A stretch of 64,000 bases of DNA from Desulfobulbaceae bacterium (GCA_020444175.1 JAHLLM010000005.1:101364-165363); one strand, 5' to 3'. Shown: positions 50,726-60,193, counted from the first letter of the stretch. Made by a program: numbers and translations. The notes: a model not told the origin generated them from the sequence alone.

Positions 50726-51463
50726 TTATTGCCCTTTGTTTTGTTTGAGAAGATAGTCGAGTCTCACGTTGGAAAGAGCGGCGAAAATATTGCCTTTAAT
50801 TTTTTCGTCTGAATTATAAAGCGTATTGAGCAGCTCCCGGACGGAGTCCCGTTTTGAATTGTTAGAAAAAGGGCAAGGGTTATCCGCCGCTTCCAGTTCA
50901 AAGATTGCAGCCTGTCTTTTTATCTGGGCTTTGTCGAGAAAGGCAAGGGGGCGGATCACGGAGAGGTTGCCGGCAAATAACGATTGGTTCGGGACCATTG
51001 TGCTTATATTGCCGCTGTAGAGGATATTCAGGAAGAACGTTTCAATAATATCTTCCTTGTGATGACCAAGAGCCAGCTTGTTGCAATTTCTTTCCTTGGC
51101 CAGTGAAAAGAGTTTGGTTCTTCTGTTGCGAGCGCAGTGGAAACATGCATTTTTTTCACTTCCTGACAAAAGAGCATCCTTGCCAAAGGTCGTCTGGATA
51201 ATGTCAAGTGTAATTCCAAGCTTAGCAAGCTGCTCAGCGGCGAATTGAGCTGTTTGACCGGCATCAAAGCCCATATCCAGATGAACTGCGGACAACTCAT
51301 ACGAGATAGGGGCTTTTTTTTGCCAGTGATTAAGAATACCGGTCAAAACCAGGCTGTCTATACCACCGGAAACAGCGACAAGAACGGAATCTCCGTCACT
51401 CAACATGCTATAGGCGTGCATTGCCTGGCCAATAAGACGGTTGATCGGTTTGGGAATGTTCAT
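50726..51463 (-). CDS. TtcA-like PP-loop ATPase (tRNA thiolation family)
   Basis: 245 residues. The PP-loop is VAVSGGIDSLVL, and Cys pairs CFHCARNRR and NPCPFS match the iron-sulfur ligands of TtcA. LALGHHKEDIIETFFLNIL and GNISTMVP are further TtcA signatures. TtcA makes 2-thiocytidine at tRNA position 32. It could also be a close relative with another tRNA target. It is convergent with the Cys-rich gene. Confidence 0.85.
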   Translation of the reverse strand: MNIPKPINRLIGQAMHAYSMLSDGDSVLVAVSGGIDSLVLTGILNHWQKKAPISYELSAVHLDMGFDAGQTAQFAAEQLAKLGITLDIIQTTFGKDALLSGSEKNACFHCARNRRTKLFSLAKERNCNKLALGHHKEDIIETFFLNILYSGNISTMVPNQSLFAGNLSVIRPLAFLDKAQIKRQAAIFELEAADNPCPFSNNSKRDSVRELLNTLYNSDEKIKGNIFAALSNVRLDYLLKQNKGQ

Positions 51464-51604
51464 AGCCAGGATCTATCAGGGGTGTTTCACAGAAGTAACT
51501 TCAGTTAGGAAGTTGCAGTCACAAGTCGATGAGGGTCTTCGTGCCATGAGGACAGTGCTGGAAGTCGGTGCAACCATTATCTTTTGATTTGACACCGGCA
51601 GAGG

Positions 51605-52240
51605 CTATTCTGCCAAATAGAGGCAGTCCTCAAATTTTTCGTCAAAACCGTCCTTGGTGATTCTTTCAGCCGATACCCATTTAAATCCTCGTTTGTAGGC
51701 CTTGGAAAAGGAAAAAAGATTGGCAAAGAGCGGTTGCTGTGTTTCATCAAATTTGCCGAAGCACAGATTCCTGCCGCTTTTGACATGAAGGAGCTGGTAT
51801 TGGAAGGCCACTGAGGCAGGGTGACTTACAGAACGGTCCCGGCCTTCACGGTCCTGGTATCTATTTAATGTTGTAATTAAAACAGCGTCAGCCCCGGCCT
51901 GACTTCCAACATGCAAAGCAACTGCCTGGGCGCTGCCTGCAAAATTTCCCATCAAAGCCTCTTTTTGTGATGCGGAAAGAAATGTTGTGCCTTTTCTTTC
52001 CGCCAGCTTGTTCTGCAGTATTCCCGTTATGATCTGCGAACCAGCATCAAGCTGCCGTGTTGTTGAGTAATCGTGACCATGGTCGATATTGTCAATTGCC
52101 ACCGGCATGACGATCAGTGAATTAATCGGAAGAAGCTTGTCGGTGCTTGCTCCTGGTTTATTTTTTGACGAACATGATGCCAGAGTGATCATGGTCGCGA
52201 AAAGAAGAAGCACGACTGGGAAAAAGAAAAAGCGTTTCAT
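51605..52240 (-). CDS. Lipoprotein of unknown function
   Basis: 211 residues. The signal ends with a lipobox (TLASC), so it is a lipid-anchored protein. The mature part has a nucleotide-sugar-free alpha/beta plan with LIVMPVAIDNIDHG, IITGILQNKLAERKG and ADAVLITTLNRYQDR, reminiscent of lipoproteins that assemble outer-membrane structures (CsgG/GNA1162 type), but this is only a resemblance. It follows hisB by 45 bp in the same direction. Confidence 0.68.
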   Translation of the reverse strand: MKRFFFFPVVLLLFATMITLASCSSKNKPGASTDKLLPINSLIVMPVAIDNIDHGHDYSTTRQLDAGSQIITGILQNKLAERKGTTFLSASQKEALMGNFAGSAQAVALHVGSQAGADAVLITTLNRYQDREGRDRSVSHPASVAFQYQLLHVKSGRNLCFGKFDETQQPLFANLFSFSKAYKRGFKWVSAERITKDGFDEKFEDCLYLAE

Positions 52241-52285
52241 GCGGAAAACTCCATAAATATCATTGAAATATCAAAAAATATGATT

Positions 52286-52879
52286 TTAAAGTGAACCTTT
52301 AGAAGAAAGTGGTCCCTTGGAACGTAGATTGGCTAATGTCGCCTGATCAAGCGTCCTGCCAAGGGCTTTGAAAATAGCTTCCAGAATGTGATGGGTATTT
52401 TCTCCATAGGAGACTTCAACATGGAGTGTCATGCCGCCATGAACGGACAGGGCCCGGAGAAACTCCTGAACCAGTGCCGTATCAAAAGTTCCCACCTTCT
52501 GGTCGACCTGGACAACATCATAATGAAGATAGGGACGGTTGGAAAGATCCACCGTCACCCTGGCAAGGGTTTCATCCATGGGGAGGCTGCAGTGCCCATA
52601 TCTATTGATTGAGCTGTAATCGGCAAGAGCAGTCTTCATGGCCTGGCCCAGACAAATGCCGATATCTTCAACCGTATGATGATCATCAACCTCGGTGTCG
52701 CCGGAGGCGTCAATGGTAAGGTCAAAAAAACCGTGGACGGTCATAAGGGTCAACATATGGTCCAAAAATGGAACTCCTGTTTTAAGGGAGGCCTTTCCTT
52801 CACCGTCAAGACAAAGGTTCAGAGTAATATCTGTTTCATATGTTTTTCGCTGTATACTGCCTGTGCGTTTATTTTGCAT
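52286..52879 (-). CDS. hisB: Imidazoleglycerol-phosphate dehydratase HisB
   Basis: 197 residues, the length of single-function HisB. The manganese-binding pattern is complete: VPFLDHMLTLM, DDHHTVEDIGI, GHCSLPMDE and SYGENTHHILEAIFKALG. It catalyses the sixth step of histidine synthesis. No other his gene is nearby. The lipoprotein gene follows 45 bp later. Confidence 0.96.
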   Translation of the reverse strand: MQNKRTGSIQRKTYETDITLNLCLDGEGKASLKTGVPFLDHMLTLMTVHGFFDLTIDASGDTEVDDHHTVEDIGICLGQAMKTALADYSSINRYGHCSLPMDETLARVTVDLSNRPYLHYDVVQVDQKVGTFDTALVQEFLRALSVHGGMTLHVEVSYGENTHHILEAIFKALGRTLDQATLANLRSKGPLSSKGSL

Positions 52880-53191
52880 TCCTGATCTCGTAAAGTGTTA
52901 TGTTGGTTATCATTACATATTCAGGGCTGAGTCAGCCCTGTGTTACTGTAGCCGGGGGATTTAACTTGTTAAAATATGTGTTGATTCTCTGCCTGAGGTT
53001 GACAGATTATGTTATTTTATAGTAACAAGTTAGACAATTGTGAAGCAAGGTATTTTATATTTAACGATTTCGACTTTGTCGATCACATTCTTTTGTTTTC
53101 ATAAGAAAAAGAAAGAATTTTTTGTTGACAAATATTGTGGAGGCCGGTTATATTCACCTCGTTTTAGACATATTAGACATAAAAAAACAAT
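52880..53191. other. Intergenic region upstream of hisB and tRNA-Gly
   Basis: About 310 bp. It holds a 9-bp palindrome CAGGGCTGA/TCAGCCCTG (52922-52940) that could be an operator for hisB, and the tRNA promoter listed separately. No gene is supported. Confidence 0.55.
53125..53154 (+). promoter_or_regulatory. Sigma-70 promoter of tRNA-Gly
   Basis: TTGACA (53125-53130) is followed after 18 bp by TATATT (53149-53154), or TTATAT after 17 bp. Both are near consensus and lie about 38 bp before the tRNA. Confidence 0.78.
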
Positions 53192-53266
<75 letters not shown>

Positions 53267-53277
53267 TAGTTATTTTC

Positions 53278-53308
53278 AAGGTTCGAAACATGTTTCGAAC
53301 CTTTTTTT
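53278..53308 (+). terminator. Terminator after tRNA-Gly
   Basis: Two 13-bp arms (53278-53290 and 53291-53303) form a perfect palindrome directly followed by a T-run. Confidence 0.9.
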
Positions 53309-53390
53309 GTCAATAAATCGATGCCACTTCCTCCATTATTTAAGGAAAGGTGTTGATGGCTTATAAGCAGCATTTTTGAGGATAAGAGAA

Positions 53391-53819
53391 ATGAAAACAT
53401 ATTTGACACCGGTCAATGAGATTAAGCGCAACTGGTTTGTTGTTGATGCTCAGCAGCAGGTTCTCGGTCGACTGGCATCAGAAGTTGCGATTCGTTTACG
53501 CGGTAAACATAAAGCTAATTATTCAACATTTCAGGATACCGGCGATTTTGTTATAGTGGTGAATGCTGAGAAGATTCGTCTTACCGGTAAAAAACTGGAC
53601 AATAAAAAATATTATAACCACTCCGGTTATATGGGTGGAATTAAAGAGCGCAGTGCCAAGGAAATTCTCGAAAAAAGCCCGGAAGAGCTTGTTTATCTGG
53701 CTGTAAAGGGTATGCTTCCAAAAACAACTTTGGGGCGTGCTCAGCTGAAAAAATTAAAAGTATATGCAGGCGCTGATCATCCCCATGAGGCACAGCAGCC
53801 GGCAAATCTTGAATTTTAA
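53391..53819 (+). CDS. rplM: 50S ribosomal protein L13
   Basis: 142 residues from ATG 53391, the usual length. It has [19 protein letters not shown], the conserved [23 protein letters not shown] and [21 protein letters not shown]13 is an early-assembling 23S-binding protein. The in-frame TTG at 53376 is not needed. rpsI follows 17 bp later, the standard operon. Confidence 0.97.
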   Translation: MKTYLTPVNEIKRNWFVVDAQQQVLGRLASEVAIRLRGKHKANYSTFQDTGDFVIVVNAEKIRLTGKKLDNKKYYNHSGYMGGIKERSAKEILEKSPEELVYLAVKGMLPKTTLGRAQLKKLKVYAGADHPHEAQQPANLEF

Positions 53820-53836
53820 TAAGGTAGGAAAAAGTT

Positions 53837-54229
53837 ATGTCTGAGCAGCGTTATTACGCCACCGGAAAAAGGAAAACAGCTGTCGCCAGAGTCTGGCTGA
53901 AAGCCGGCAAAGGTGAATTCAATGTTAATAAACAGAGTTTTGCAGATTACTTTGGTGGAGCTATTGATCCTAAAATTGCTACCAAACCATTTGCATTAAC
54001 CGATACACTTGACAAGTTTGATGTTTATGCCACTTTAAAAGGTGGCGGAAAGTCAGCTCAGTCAGAGGCCCTGCGTCATGGTATTGCCAAGGCCTTGCTT
54101 GAGGTTGACGCTGAAAATCGTCTCTCATTGAAAAAAGCAGGTTTTTTAACCCGCGATTCCCGTGTTAAAGAACGTAAAAAATACGGAAAGAAAGGAGCCC
54201 GGGCGAGCTTCCAGTTCTCAAAACGTTAA
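53837..54229 (+). CDS. rpsI: 30S ribosomal protein S9
   Basis: 130 residues with the S9 core [17 protein letters not shown] and the conserved C-terminal tail [17 protein letters not shown], whose last residues contact the P-site tRNA. It is the second gene of the rplM-rpsI operon and is followed by a terminator. Confidence 0.98.
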   Translation: MSEQRYYATGKRKTAVARVWLKAGKGEFNVNKQSFADYFGGAIDPKIATKPFALTDTLDKFDVYATLKGGGKSAQSEALRHGIAKALLEVDAENRLSLKKAGFLTRDSRVKERKKYGKKGARASFQFSKR

Positions 54230-54271
54230 TCTGTCTCTTTGCATTTTTTGCAAATGGATTGATAGTCCATC

Positions 54272-54316
54272 AAGGGGGAAGGCGAAATGTACAATTTCGG
54301 CTTTCCCTTTTTTTTT
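54272..54316 (+). terminator. Terminator of rplM-rpsI
   Basis: A bulged stem (GGGAAGGCGAAAT with ATTTCGGCTTTCCC) is followed by nine T residues. Confidence 0.85.
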
Positions 54317-54388
54317 AATGTGGATTAGGGACGCTCCCTTTTTTCAAATTACCATTTGAATGAGAATAAACAGTGAAGGAACAGTAAA

Positions 54389-55426
54389 ATGACACGAGTA
54401 GGTATTGTTGGGGCATCAGGATATACAGGAGGAGAGCTGACCCGGATTCTCAGTTTGCATCCTGAGGTTGAATTAACAGTGGCAACTTCCCGGCAACATG
54501 CCGGCAAAAAGTTGTCGGCTGTGTACCCTCATCTTTCCATGATATCCGACATAGTCTGTGAGGATGTCAATATTTCAGAGCTTGTTGATCGAGCTGATCT
54601 TTTTTTCACGGCTGTACCCCATCAGACAGCCATGGAAATAGTGCCGAGGTTTCTGGAGGCAGGAAAAAAAGTAGTCGATTTAAGCGCTGATTTTCGTATT
54701 GATGACGCTCGGGTTTATGAAAAATGGTATCAGGCCCATAGCGCTCAAGAATATCTTGCCGAGGCGGTCTACGGTCTTCCTGAACTGAACCGGCAAAAAA
54801 TCAGTGCAGCAAGGCTGGTTGCCAATCCGGGTTGTTATCCGACCTCGATAATCCTCGGTCTCGCTCCTCTGCTTGAAAAAGGAGTCATCGATTCGTCAAC
54901 ACTCATCGCCGACTGCAAGTCAGGCGGTTCCGGAGCTGGCCGTGCTGCCAATGTTGGAACGTTGTTTTGCGAAGTGTCTGACGGCTTCCGGGCTTATAAG
55001 GTTGGGGAACACCGCCATACTCCGGAAATTGAGCAGGAACTTGCAAAACTTGCCGGCCATGATTTGACAGTTTCATTTACCCCGCATCTCCTCCCTGTGA
55101 ATAGAGGAATACTGAGCACAATTTACGCGACCCTGAAGCAGGATCTGAGTTCCCAGCAGGTTTCGGATATGTACAGCTCTTTTTATAAAGAAGAGCGATT
55201 TGTCCGTCTCTGTGAACCCGGTATCATTCCTGCCACGCAGTATGTGCGGGGCAGTAATTATTGTGATATTGGATTCAAGGTTGATCCCCGTACCGGCCGG
55301 ATAATTATTATTTCCGTTATTGATAATCTGGTTAAAGGAGCAGCAGGACAGGCGGTTCAGAATATGAATCTTGTTTGCGGTTTTGATGAAGCAATGGGGC
55401 TTGAGACAGTTCCTCTCTTCCCTTAA
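54389..55426 (+). CDS. argC: N-acetyl-gamma-glutamyl-phosphate reductase ArgC
   Basis: 345 residues. The NADPH site is GIVGASGYTGGELTRIL and the catalytic Cys lies in VANPGCYPTSIILG. The GKSGG-type SGAGRAANV region and a C-terminal domain with GNYCDIGFKVD-like sequence are as in ArgC. It reduces N-acetylglutamyl-phosphate in arginine synthesis. No other arg gene is near. truA follows 46 bp later. Confidence 0.96.
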   Translation: MTRVGIVGASGYTGGELTRILSLHPEVELTVATSRQHAGKKLSAVYPHLSMISDIVCEDVNISELVDRADLFFTAVPHQTAMEIVPRFLEAGKKVVDLSADFRIDDARVYEKWYQAHSAQEYLAEAVYGLPELNRQKISAARLVANPGCYPTSIILGLAPLLEKGVIDSSTLIADCKSGGSGAGRAANVGTLFCEVSDGFRAYKVGEHRHTPEIEQELAKLAGHDLTVSFTPHLLPVNRGILSTIYATLKQDLSSQQVSDMYSSFYKEERFVRLCEPGIIPATQYVRGSNYCDIGFKVDPRTGRIIIISVIDNLVKGAAGQAVQNMNLVCGFDEAMGLETVPLFP

Positions 55427-55472
55427 GCGGATCTCCTTTCTGCTTGCCATTCTGTGATTGAGGCGGTAAACA

Positions 55473-56273
55473 GTGCGTAATATCAAGCTGACGATTGCCT
55501 TTGACGGTACTGAATTTTCAGGGTGGCAACGACAAAGCAATGCTTCGACGGTTCAGGGCGAACTTGAAAAAAAAATAGCTCTGATGACAGGACAGGATGT
55601 CAGTGTGCACGGTGCCGGCAGGACTGATGCCGGAGTCCATGCCGTGGCTATGACGGCCCACTTTGCCACTGCTTCAACTATTGAATGTATGGCCTTTAAA
55701 AGAGGATTGAACAGTCTGTTGCCATCCTCTATAAAGGTGCTTCGTGTGGAAGATGTTGCCCATGAGTTCCACTCGAGGATCAGTGCAAAGGCAAAATCAT
55801 ATCACTATTTTTTTTCAACTGAAGAGGTAATTTTGCCGTACAGGCGTCTCTACTGCGCTCATTTGCCTCTTGGTTTTGACCTTGACCTTGCCCGGCAATG
55901 CCTTCAGTACATTGGCGGGGAACATGATTTTTCGAGTTTTGAGGCAACCGGATCCAGGGACAAAGACAAAGAAGGGGGCAGAGGGGCTGTTCGCAATGTT
56001 TTTTCAGTCTCCCTTGATAGGAGTCAGGGTGCGGCAACCGAGTTTCTTTTTAAAATATGCGGAGACGGGTTTTTACGAAAAATGGTCCGCAATATTGTCG
56101 GGTCGCTTATTGAAGTTGGACAGCACCGAATGACTGTGGACGCCTTTGCCCGCCTTTTATGGCAAAAGGATCGCTCTCTGGCAGGACCGACGGCGCCTGC
56201 CTGCGGTTTGTTTTTGCAGCAGGTTTATTATAATGAAGATATAATCCCTGATTATGGACAACAGGGCGGGTAA
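55473..56273 (+). CDS. truA: tRNA pseudouridine synthase A
   Basis: 266 residues starting at GTG 55473 with GAGGCGG upstream. The catalytic Asp lies in GAGRTDAGVHA, and SYHYFFSTEE and FLRKMVRNIVGSLIEVG are TruA signatures. It modifies U38-U40 of tRNA anticodon arms. It follows argC and is followed by mobile element copy B. Confidence 0.95.
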   Translation: MRNIKLTIAFDGTEFSGWQRQSNASTVQGELEKKIALMTGQDVSVHGAGRTDAGVHAVAMTAHFATASTIECMAFKRGLNSLLPSSIKVLRVEDVAHEFHSRISAKAKSYHYFFSTEEVILPYRRLYCAHLPLGFDLDLARQCLQYIGGEHDFSSFEATGSRDKDKEGGRGAVRNVFSVSLDRSQGAATEFLFKICGDGFLRKMVRNIVGSLIEVGQHRMTVDAFARLLWQKDRSLAGPTAPACGLFLQQVYYNEDIIPDYGQQGG

Positions 56274-56374
56274 CGGGAAGTTTTTTTTGGCAGGCACGTC
56301 GGAAGACTTTTTGTTGACAAGAGAAGAAAATACGAGCATGGATTAACTTAAATCCATCTTTGATGAATAGCTTA

Positions 56375-56543
56375 CAAAAAACGTATCTATTCATCAAGGG
56401 CTCGAAATGGGCCTCAACTCCAGGTCGTAACTATTCAGATGTGCCTTAGATTTGGACAAGCAGGCCTGCGAGGCTATAGCCCGTCTATGTGAGTAGGCCT
56501 GATCGTTCAAAGATGAGGTGCAGCTGAATAGTTACCAAAAAAC
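56375..56543 (-). mobile_element. 153-bp MITE-like element (copy B) with 8-bp target duplication
   Basis: 56383-56535 is the reverse complement of copy A with about five substitutions in 153 bp. CAAAAAAC flanks it on both sides (56375-56382 and 56536-56543), a perfect 8-bp target duplication different from that of copy A, so the two are independent insertions. It lies in the truA-aminotransferase gap and ends 34 bp before the aminotransferase start, so it may influence that promoter or leader. Confidence 0.93.
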
Positions 56544-56577
56544 TTTATAATTAAAAATCGTGAAAAAGGGTATGCAA

Positions 56578-57783
56578 ATGGAAGAACAAATTGCTCTTGC
56601 AGATCGAATGAAGCTGATCAAACCATCTCCGACTCTGGCTGTAAACGCCAAGGCGAAAGCCATGAAAGCTGAAGGAGCCGATATCCTGAATTTCAGTGTT
56701 GGTGAGCCTGATTTTGACACTCCGCCACATGTCTGCGAAGCCGGAAAACAGGCTATTGATGAGGGATTCACTCGTTATACAGCGGTTCCGGGAATTCCGG
56801 AGCTTCGTGAAGCCATTGTCGATCGCTATGCCGCTGATAAGGGCTGGAAATATGACGCGGATCAGGTTCAGGTATGCTGCGGCGGAAAACATGGTCTTTA
56901 CAACATGGCCCAGGCACTTTTCGGACCGGGAGACGAAGTTCTTATTCCTGCACCTTACTGGGTTTCGTATCCGCCAATTGTCCTTCTCGCAGGGGCCACT
57001 CCGGTATTTGTTCCTTTATCTGAAGAAGAAAATTTTGATTTGACTTCAGATAATCTGAATAAATGCGTTACCGATAAAACCCGGGGTATTATCTTAAACA
57101 GTCCTTCAAATCCAACCGGATCGATTTTTTCGGCCAAGGCTCTGGAGACAGTTGCCCAAATGGCTCTGGAAAAGGGATGGGTAATTATCACTGACGATAT
57201 TTATGATACCATTGTTTATGACGAGGGACCCCTTGCCCATATTCTTGATGTTGAGCCAAAGGTTAAAGAGCAGACGATCCTTTTAAATGGCGTATCAAAA
57301 TCTTTTGCCATGACCGGTTGGCGTATCGGTTATTCACTTGGACCGAAACATGTGATTGCGGCCATGAATAAAATTCAAAGTCAGTCAACCTCCAATCCCT
57401 CCTCCATTGCTCAAAAAGCGGCACTGGCCGCAGTTTCCGGCCCTCAGGATTTTCCAGGGAAAATGAAGGAATCGTTTCTGCCCCGGCGTGAATATATTAT
57501 TGGAGAGTTGACATCAATAGAAGGGATTACGTGTGTGAATCCAAGCGGCGCTTTTTACGTTTTCCCTAATTTCTCTGCTTACTATGGCAAGAAATTTAAT
57601 GGGAAAGTCATTTCTGGGTCTGTTGAAATGTCCGGGTATCTGCTTGAGGAAAGTTTCCTGGCCACAGTTCCCGGAGCGGCATTTGGGGCTGACGATTTTA
57701 TCCGTTTTTCATTTGCCACCTCAATGGATGCAATTAAAGAGGGGATGAAAAGGGTAAAAGAGGCGCTTAGTAAGCTTGATTAA
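56578..57783 (+). CDS. Pyridoxal-phosphate aminotransferase (aspartate aminotransferase type)
   Basis: 401 residues from ATG 56578, chosen because AAAGGG lies about 7 nt upstream; GTG 56560 and ATG 56572 are alternatives. Class I signatures are NFSVGEPDFDTP, PAPYWVSYPP, NSPSNPTG, the SLGPKH region and the PLP lysine in NGVSKSFAMTGWRIGY. It probably interconverts aspartate and oxaloacetate or a prephenate-type substrate. Mobile element B directly precedes it. A small convergent gene overlaps its stop by 4 bp. Confidence 0.93.
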   Translation: MEEQIALADRMKLIKPSPTLAVNAKAKAMKAEGADILNFSVGEPDFDTPPHVCEAGKQAIDEGFTRYTAVPGIPELREAIVDRYAADKGWKYDADQVQVCCGGKHGLYNMAQALFGPGDEVLIPAPYWVSYPPIVLLAGATPVFVPLSEEENFDLTSDNLNKCVTDKTRGIILNSPSNPTGSIFSAKALETVAQMALEKGWVIITDDIYDTIVYDEGPLAHILDVEPKVKEQTILLNGVSKSFAMTGWRIGYSLGPKHVIAAMNKIQSQSTSNPSSIAQKAALAAVSGPQDFPGKMKESFLPRREYIIGELTSIEGITCVNPSGAFYVFPNFSAYYGKKFNGKVISGSVEMSGYLLEESFLATVPGAAFGADDFIRFSFATSMDAIKEGMKRVKEALSKLD

Positions 57784-57965
57784 TACTCTTCCGGGCTTCT
57801 TTCGCTTAAAGCCCATGTCCAGGTATCGAGTTCTCGTTCTTTGGAGATGGGCTTCTGGCCGCTCTTTGTGTAACATTGATAGACCCATTTGTCGCGCTTC
57901 TGATAAATTTTTATGAGAGCGAGATTGGGATGGATATACCAGCCTGGTTTGAATTGTCCGTCCAT
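57780..57965 (-). CDS. Small conserved-looking hypothetical protein
   Basis: 61 residues, rich in aromatic and basic residues (GWYIHPNLALIKIYQKRDKW), with no membrane span. It overlaps the aminotransferase stop by 4 bp, convergent. I do not recognise it. The composition and codon use are unlike a random shadow, but support is modest. Confidence 0.5.
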   Translation of the reverse strand: MDGQFKPGWYIHPNLALIKIYQKRDKWVYQCYTKSGQKPISKERELDTWTWALSERSPEEY

Positions 57966-57999
57966 TGTTATGTCCTTTTACTGATAAATTTTTCTTATT

Positions 58000-58064
58000 G
58001 TTTCTATTCAGCCAAGGCTTGATGCAATACCTAACTGCAGATGAAACTCTAGCTGAATAGTTAC
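58000..58064 (-). repeat. Short derivative of the GTAACTATTCAG element (copy D)
   Basis: 65 bp with ends GTTTCTATTCAGC and GCTGAATAGTTAC, homologous to the ends of copies A and B. The first third also aligns with their internal sequence. No clear target duplication is seen. It lies 5 bp beyond the stop of the DtxR-type gene. Confidence 0.75.
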
Positions 58065-58068
58065 TTTT

Positions 58069-58560
58069 TTATTTAGCAAGGCATTTTGAAATACAGCTTT
58101 GGCAATCATCACTGATTGTTCCGCTTTTGCAAAAAGTTCTGAAACTCTCTATCCAGTCCATACCACCCCGGGGACACCTTTCAAGAAAATCAACAAAAAG
58201 GACCATTTGATCAATGATTTCCCTTGGGGCTGCATGTTCAATTTTGCAGGCTCCGATATCGGCAATGTTTTCTTCAACCGCAAGAACCTTAATAAAAAAA
58301 TCTTTCAGGGCGTGGTGCCGAAGTATGATATCCTCGGAGATCTCTTTTCCTTTTTGGGTAAGGGTTATTACCTCGTAGGGGGCATAGTTGATCAGATCCT
58401 TTTTTGCCAAAGCCCTGAATGCCTCTGTGACAGAGGAACGACTGACTTTAAGCCTGGCAGCGATCTCTTTGGCTCTGGCAACTTTTTTATCTTTTATGAT
58501 AAGCGCAATCATCTCCAGGTAGTCTTCGAGGCTTGCGCTGAGTTCGGTATCTTTTTCCAT
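58069..58560 (-). CDS. DtxR/MntR-type metal-dependent regulator
   Basis: 163 residues. The N-terminal winged helix (AKEIAARLKVSRSSVTEAFRALAKKDLI) is followed by the dimerisation domain with DtxR-type metal ligands in ILRHHALKDFF and KIEHAAPREIIDQM. The C-terminus adds a Cys group (CKSGTISDDCQSCISKC) not found in classical DtxR, perhaps an extra metal site. No iron or manganese transporter lies nearby, so its targets are elsewhere. It is divergent from the phosphoesterase gene. Confidence 0.87.
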   Translation of the reverse strand: MEKDTELSASLEDYLEMIALIIKDKKVARAKEIAARLKVSRSSVTEAFRALAKKDLINYAPYEVITLTQKGKEISEDIILRHHALKDFFIKVLAVEENIADIGACKIEHAAPREIIDQMVLFVDFLERCPRGGMDWIESFRTFCKSGTISDDCQSCISKCLAK

Positions 58561-58653
58561 AAGGTTTTTTTATCAGGTGTTCAGAAAACATTTTTCTTTT
58601 CACACCTGTCTTATCATGTAAGTATTTAATATCATACAGTTGAGTTTCTGTCG

Positions 58654-59547
58654 ATGCCAGTTTTTTTTGCATATGGATTAAAAAAGATTATCAAATGGAT
58701 TATCTTTTTTGGGGCAGCCTTCTCGGCCCTGATTCTTTTTTATGGCTTTTTTATCGAGCCTGGAAGAATAGAGATCAATGAGATCTCAATAACAGATGAT
58801 GTGCTCTTTCAGTTTCTTGGAACGACAACAATAGCCCATATTTCAGACCTCCATATTGATGGCAACCCCGGCAAACAGGAGAGAAATCTGCTTGACAAGC
58901 TGAGACAAGCTCAGCCGGATCTTATTGTTATCACAGGAGATATGGCGCAATGGGGAAAAAACACCAGCCAAACAGTAAAATTTCTCCAGCAGCTTGAAGC
59001 CCCATTTGGTGTATTTTGTGTTTTGGGAGACTCTGATTTGTCCACTGGCAGGAACCATTGTGTTTTTTGCCATTTAGAGGGAAATCCGCATCTTTTAAGA
59101 CAGTTTCCTGTGGTTCTCAAGAACAGCTTTGTGCGAATCACCTCACCGCAACAACAAGGGAAAAGTTTTTTTATCGCCGGCATAATGCCTCGCGAATATG
59201 ATTCACAGACAGCGTTTGATATTCTGTCGGATCTTCCTGCAGGGGATACTCCTGTCCTTTTTCTGAGCCATTTCTCCTTTGCCTGGAATAAAGTGAAGAC
59301 GAAAAGGCCTCTTCTCTGGCTTTCCGGTGATAATCACGGCGGACAGATTGCCATGCCTGGTTTTATCTGGGAAATTTTATCTGGGAAATCGGACAAAGAA
59401 CATAAAGCAGGTTTGTTTCGTGAAGAAGAGCATAAATGGCTTTATGTCACCAGAGGTATCGGCGTCACTCGTTCATTTCCGTTCAGGATTGGTGTCCCCC
59501 CTGAACTTACCGTCATCAGGGTGAAACAGAAAAATAATGGAAAGTAA
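58654..59547 (+). CDS. Membrane-anchored metallophosphoesterase
   Basis: 297 residues. An N-terminal membrane segment (residues ~14-32) anchors the calcineurin-like domain, which has HISDLHIDGN, VITGDMAQWG, VLGDSD, LSHFSFAW and SGDNHGGQ, the full di-metal set. Family members hydrolyse UDP-diacylglucosamine-type or other phosphoesters, and the membrane anchor fits a lipid substrate, but this is inference. The following lipoprotein gene overlaps it by 11 bp. Confidence 0.88.
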   Translation: MPVFFAYGLKKIIKWIIFFGAAFSALILFYGFFIEPGRIEINEISITDDVLFQFLGTTTIAHISDLHIDGNPGKQERNLLDKLRQAQPDLIVITGDMAQWGKNTSQTVKFLQQLEAPFGVFCVLGDSDLSTGRNHCVFCHLEGNPHLLRQFPVVLKNSFVRITSPQQQGKSFFIAGIMPREYDSQTAFDILSDLPAGDTPVLFLSHFSFAWNKVKTKRPLLWLSGDNHGGQIAMPGFIWEILSGKSDKEHKAGLFREEEHKWLYVTRGIGVTRSFPFRIGVPPELTVIRVKQKNNGK

Positions 59548-60106
59548 AATCAAGCGATATACAAGTTTGATATTCGTATGCATTCTGCTTCTTACTGGAG
59601 GGGCTTCCTGTTCAGGGAATAATTCCTCGGCAAACAAGGATAAGACCCTTTTTGATTTTGAAAAGAGAGAGGAACTCGACTTTTTGCATTGGGAGTGCGG
59701 AACATTCATGGAACCGGATGCGAGGCATGCAACTGCAGGCCGGCACAGCCTCCGGGTTGAAATGTATTCAAATGCGGAATATCCGGGATTTAAATGTTCT
59801 CTCCCTGACGGAGTGGCAGGGTTTAAAAAACTTCTCGTTGATATTTATAATGCTCAGGATTTTTCCTTCAAAATTTCATTTAGAATCGATGACAGGGAGG
59901 ACAGCCCACCTTATGCAGACAGGGCAAACGGCAGTTTTATGCTGCAACCTGGGGATAATGTTTTGACTTTTGATCTTGAAAATCTGACAACATCGAAAAC
60001 AGCTAGAAATATGAATCTGAAGAAGGTAAATAGTTTTATGTTATTTGTCCATAAACCGGAGAACACGCTTACCCTTTTCCTGGATAATATCCGGTTGATC
60101 CATTGA
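59537..60106 (+). CDS. Lipoprotein with carbohydrate-binding-like domain
   Basis: 189 residues with lipobox LLTGGASC. The mature part is a beta-sandwich pattern (HSLRVEMYSNAEYPGF, KLLVDIYNAQDFSFKISFRID, LFLDNIRLI) like CBM/CIA30-type domains. It overlaps the phosphoesterase gene, so the two may act together at the envelope. Function unknown. Confidence 0.7.
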   Translation: MESKIKRYTSLIFVCILLLTGGASCSGNNSSANKDKTLFDFEKREELDFLHWECGTFMEPDARHATAGRHSLRVEMYSNAEYPGFKCSLPDGVAGFKKLLVDIYNAQDFSFKISFRIDDREDSPPYADRANGSFMLQPGDNVLTFDLENLTTSKTARNMNLKKVNSFMLFVHKPENTLTLFLDNIRLIH

Positions 60107-60193
60107 TTTTGATATACACGTTTGTCTAAAGAACAGACACCTACAGACTATTCACGCGAACAATTGCAAACTTTTCTTATAAAAAAGGAGAAA

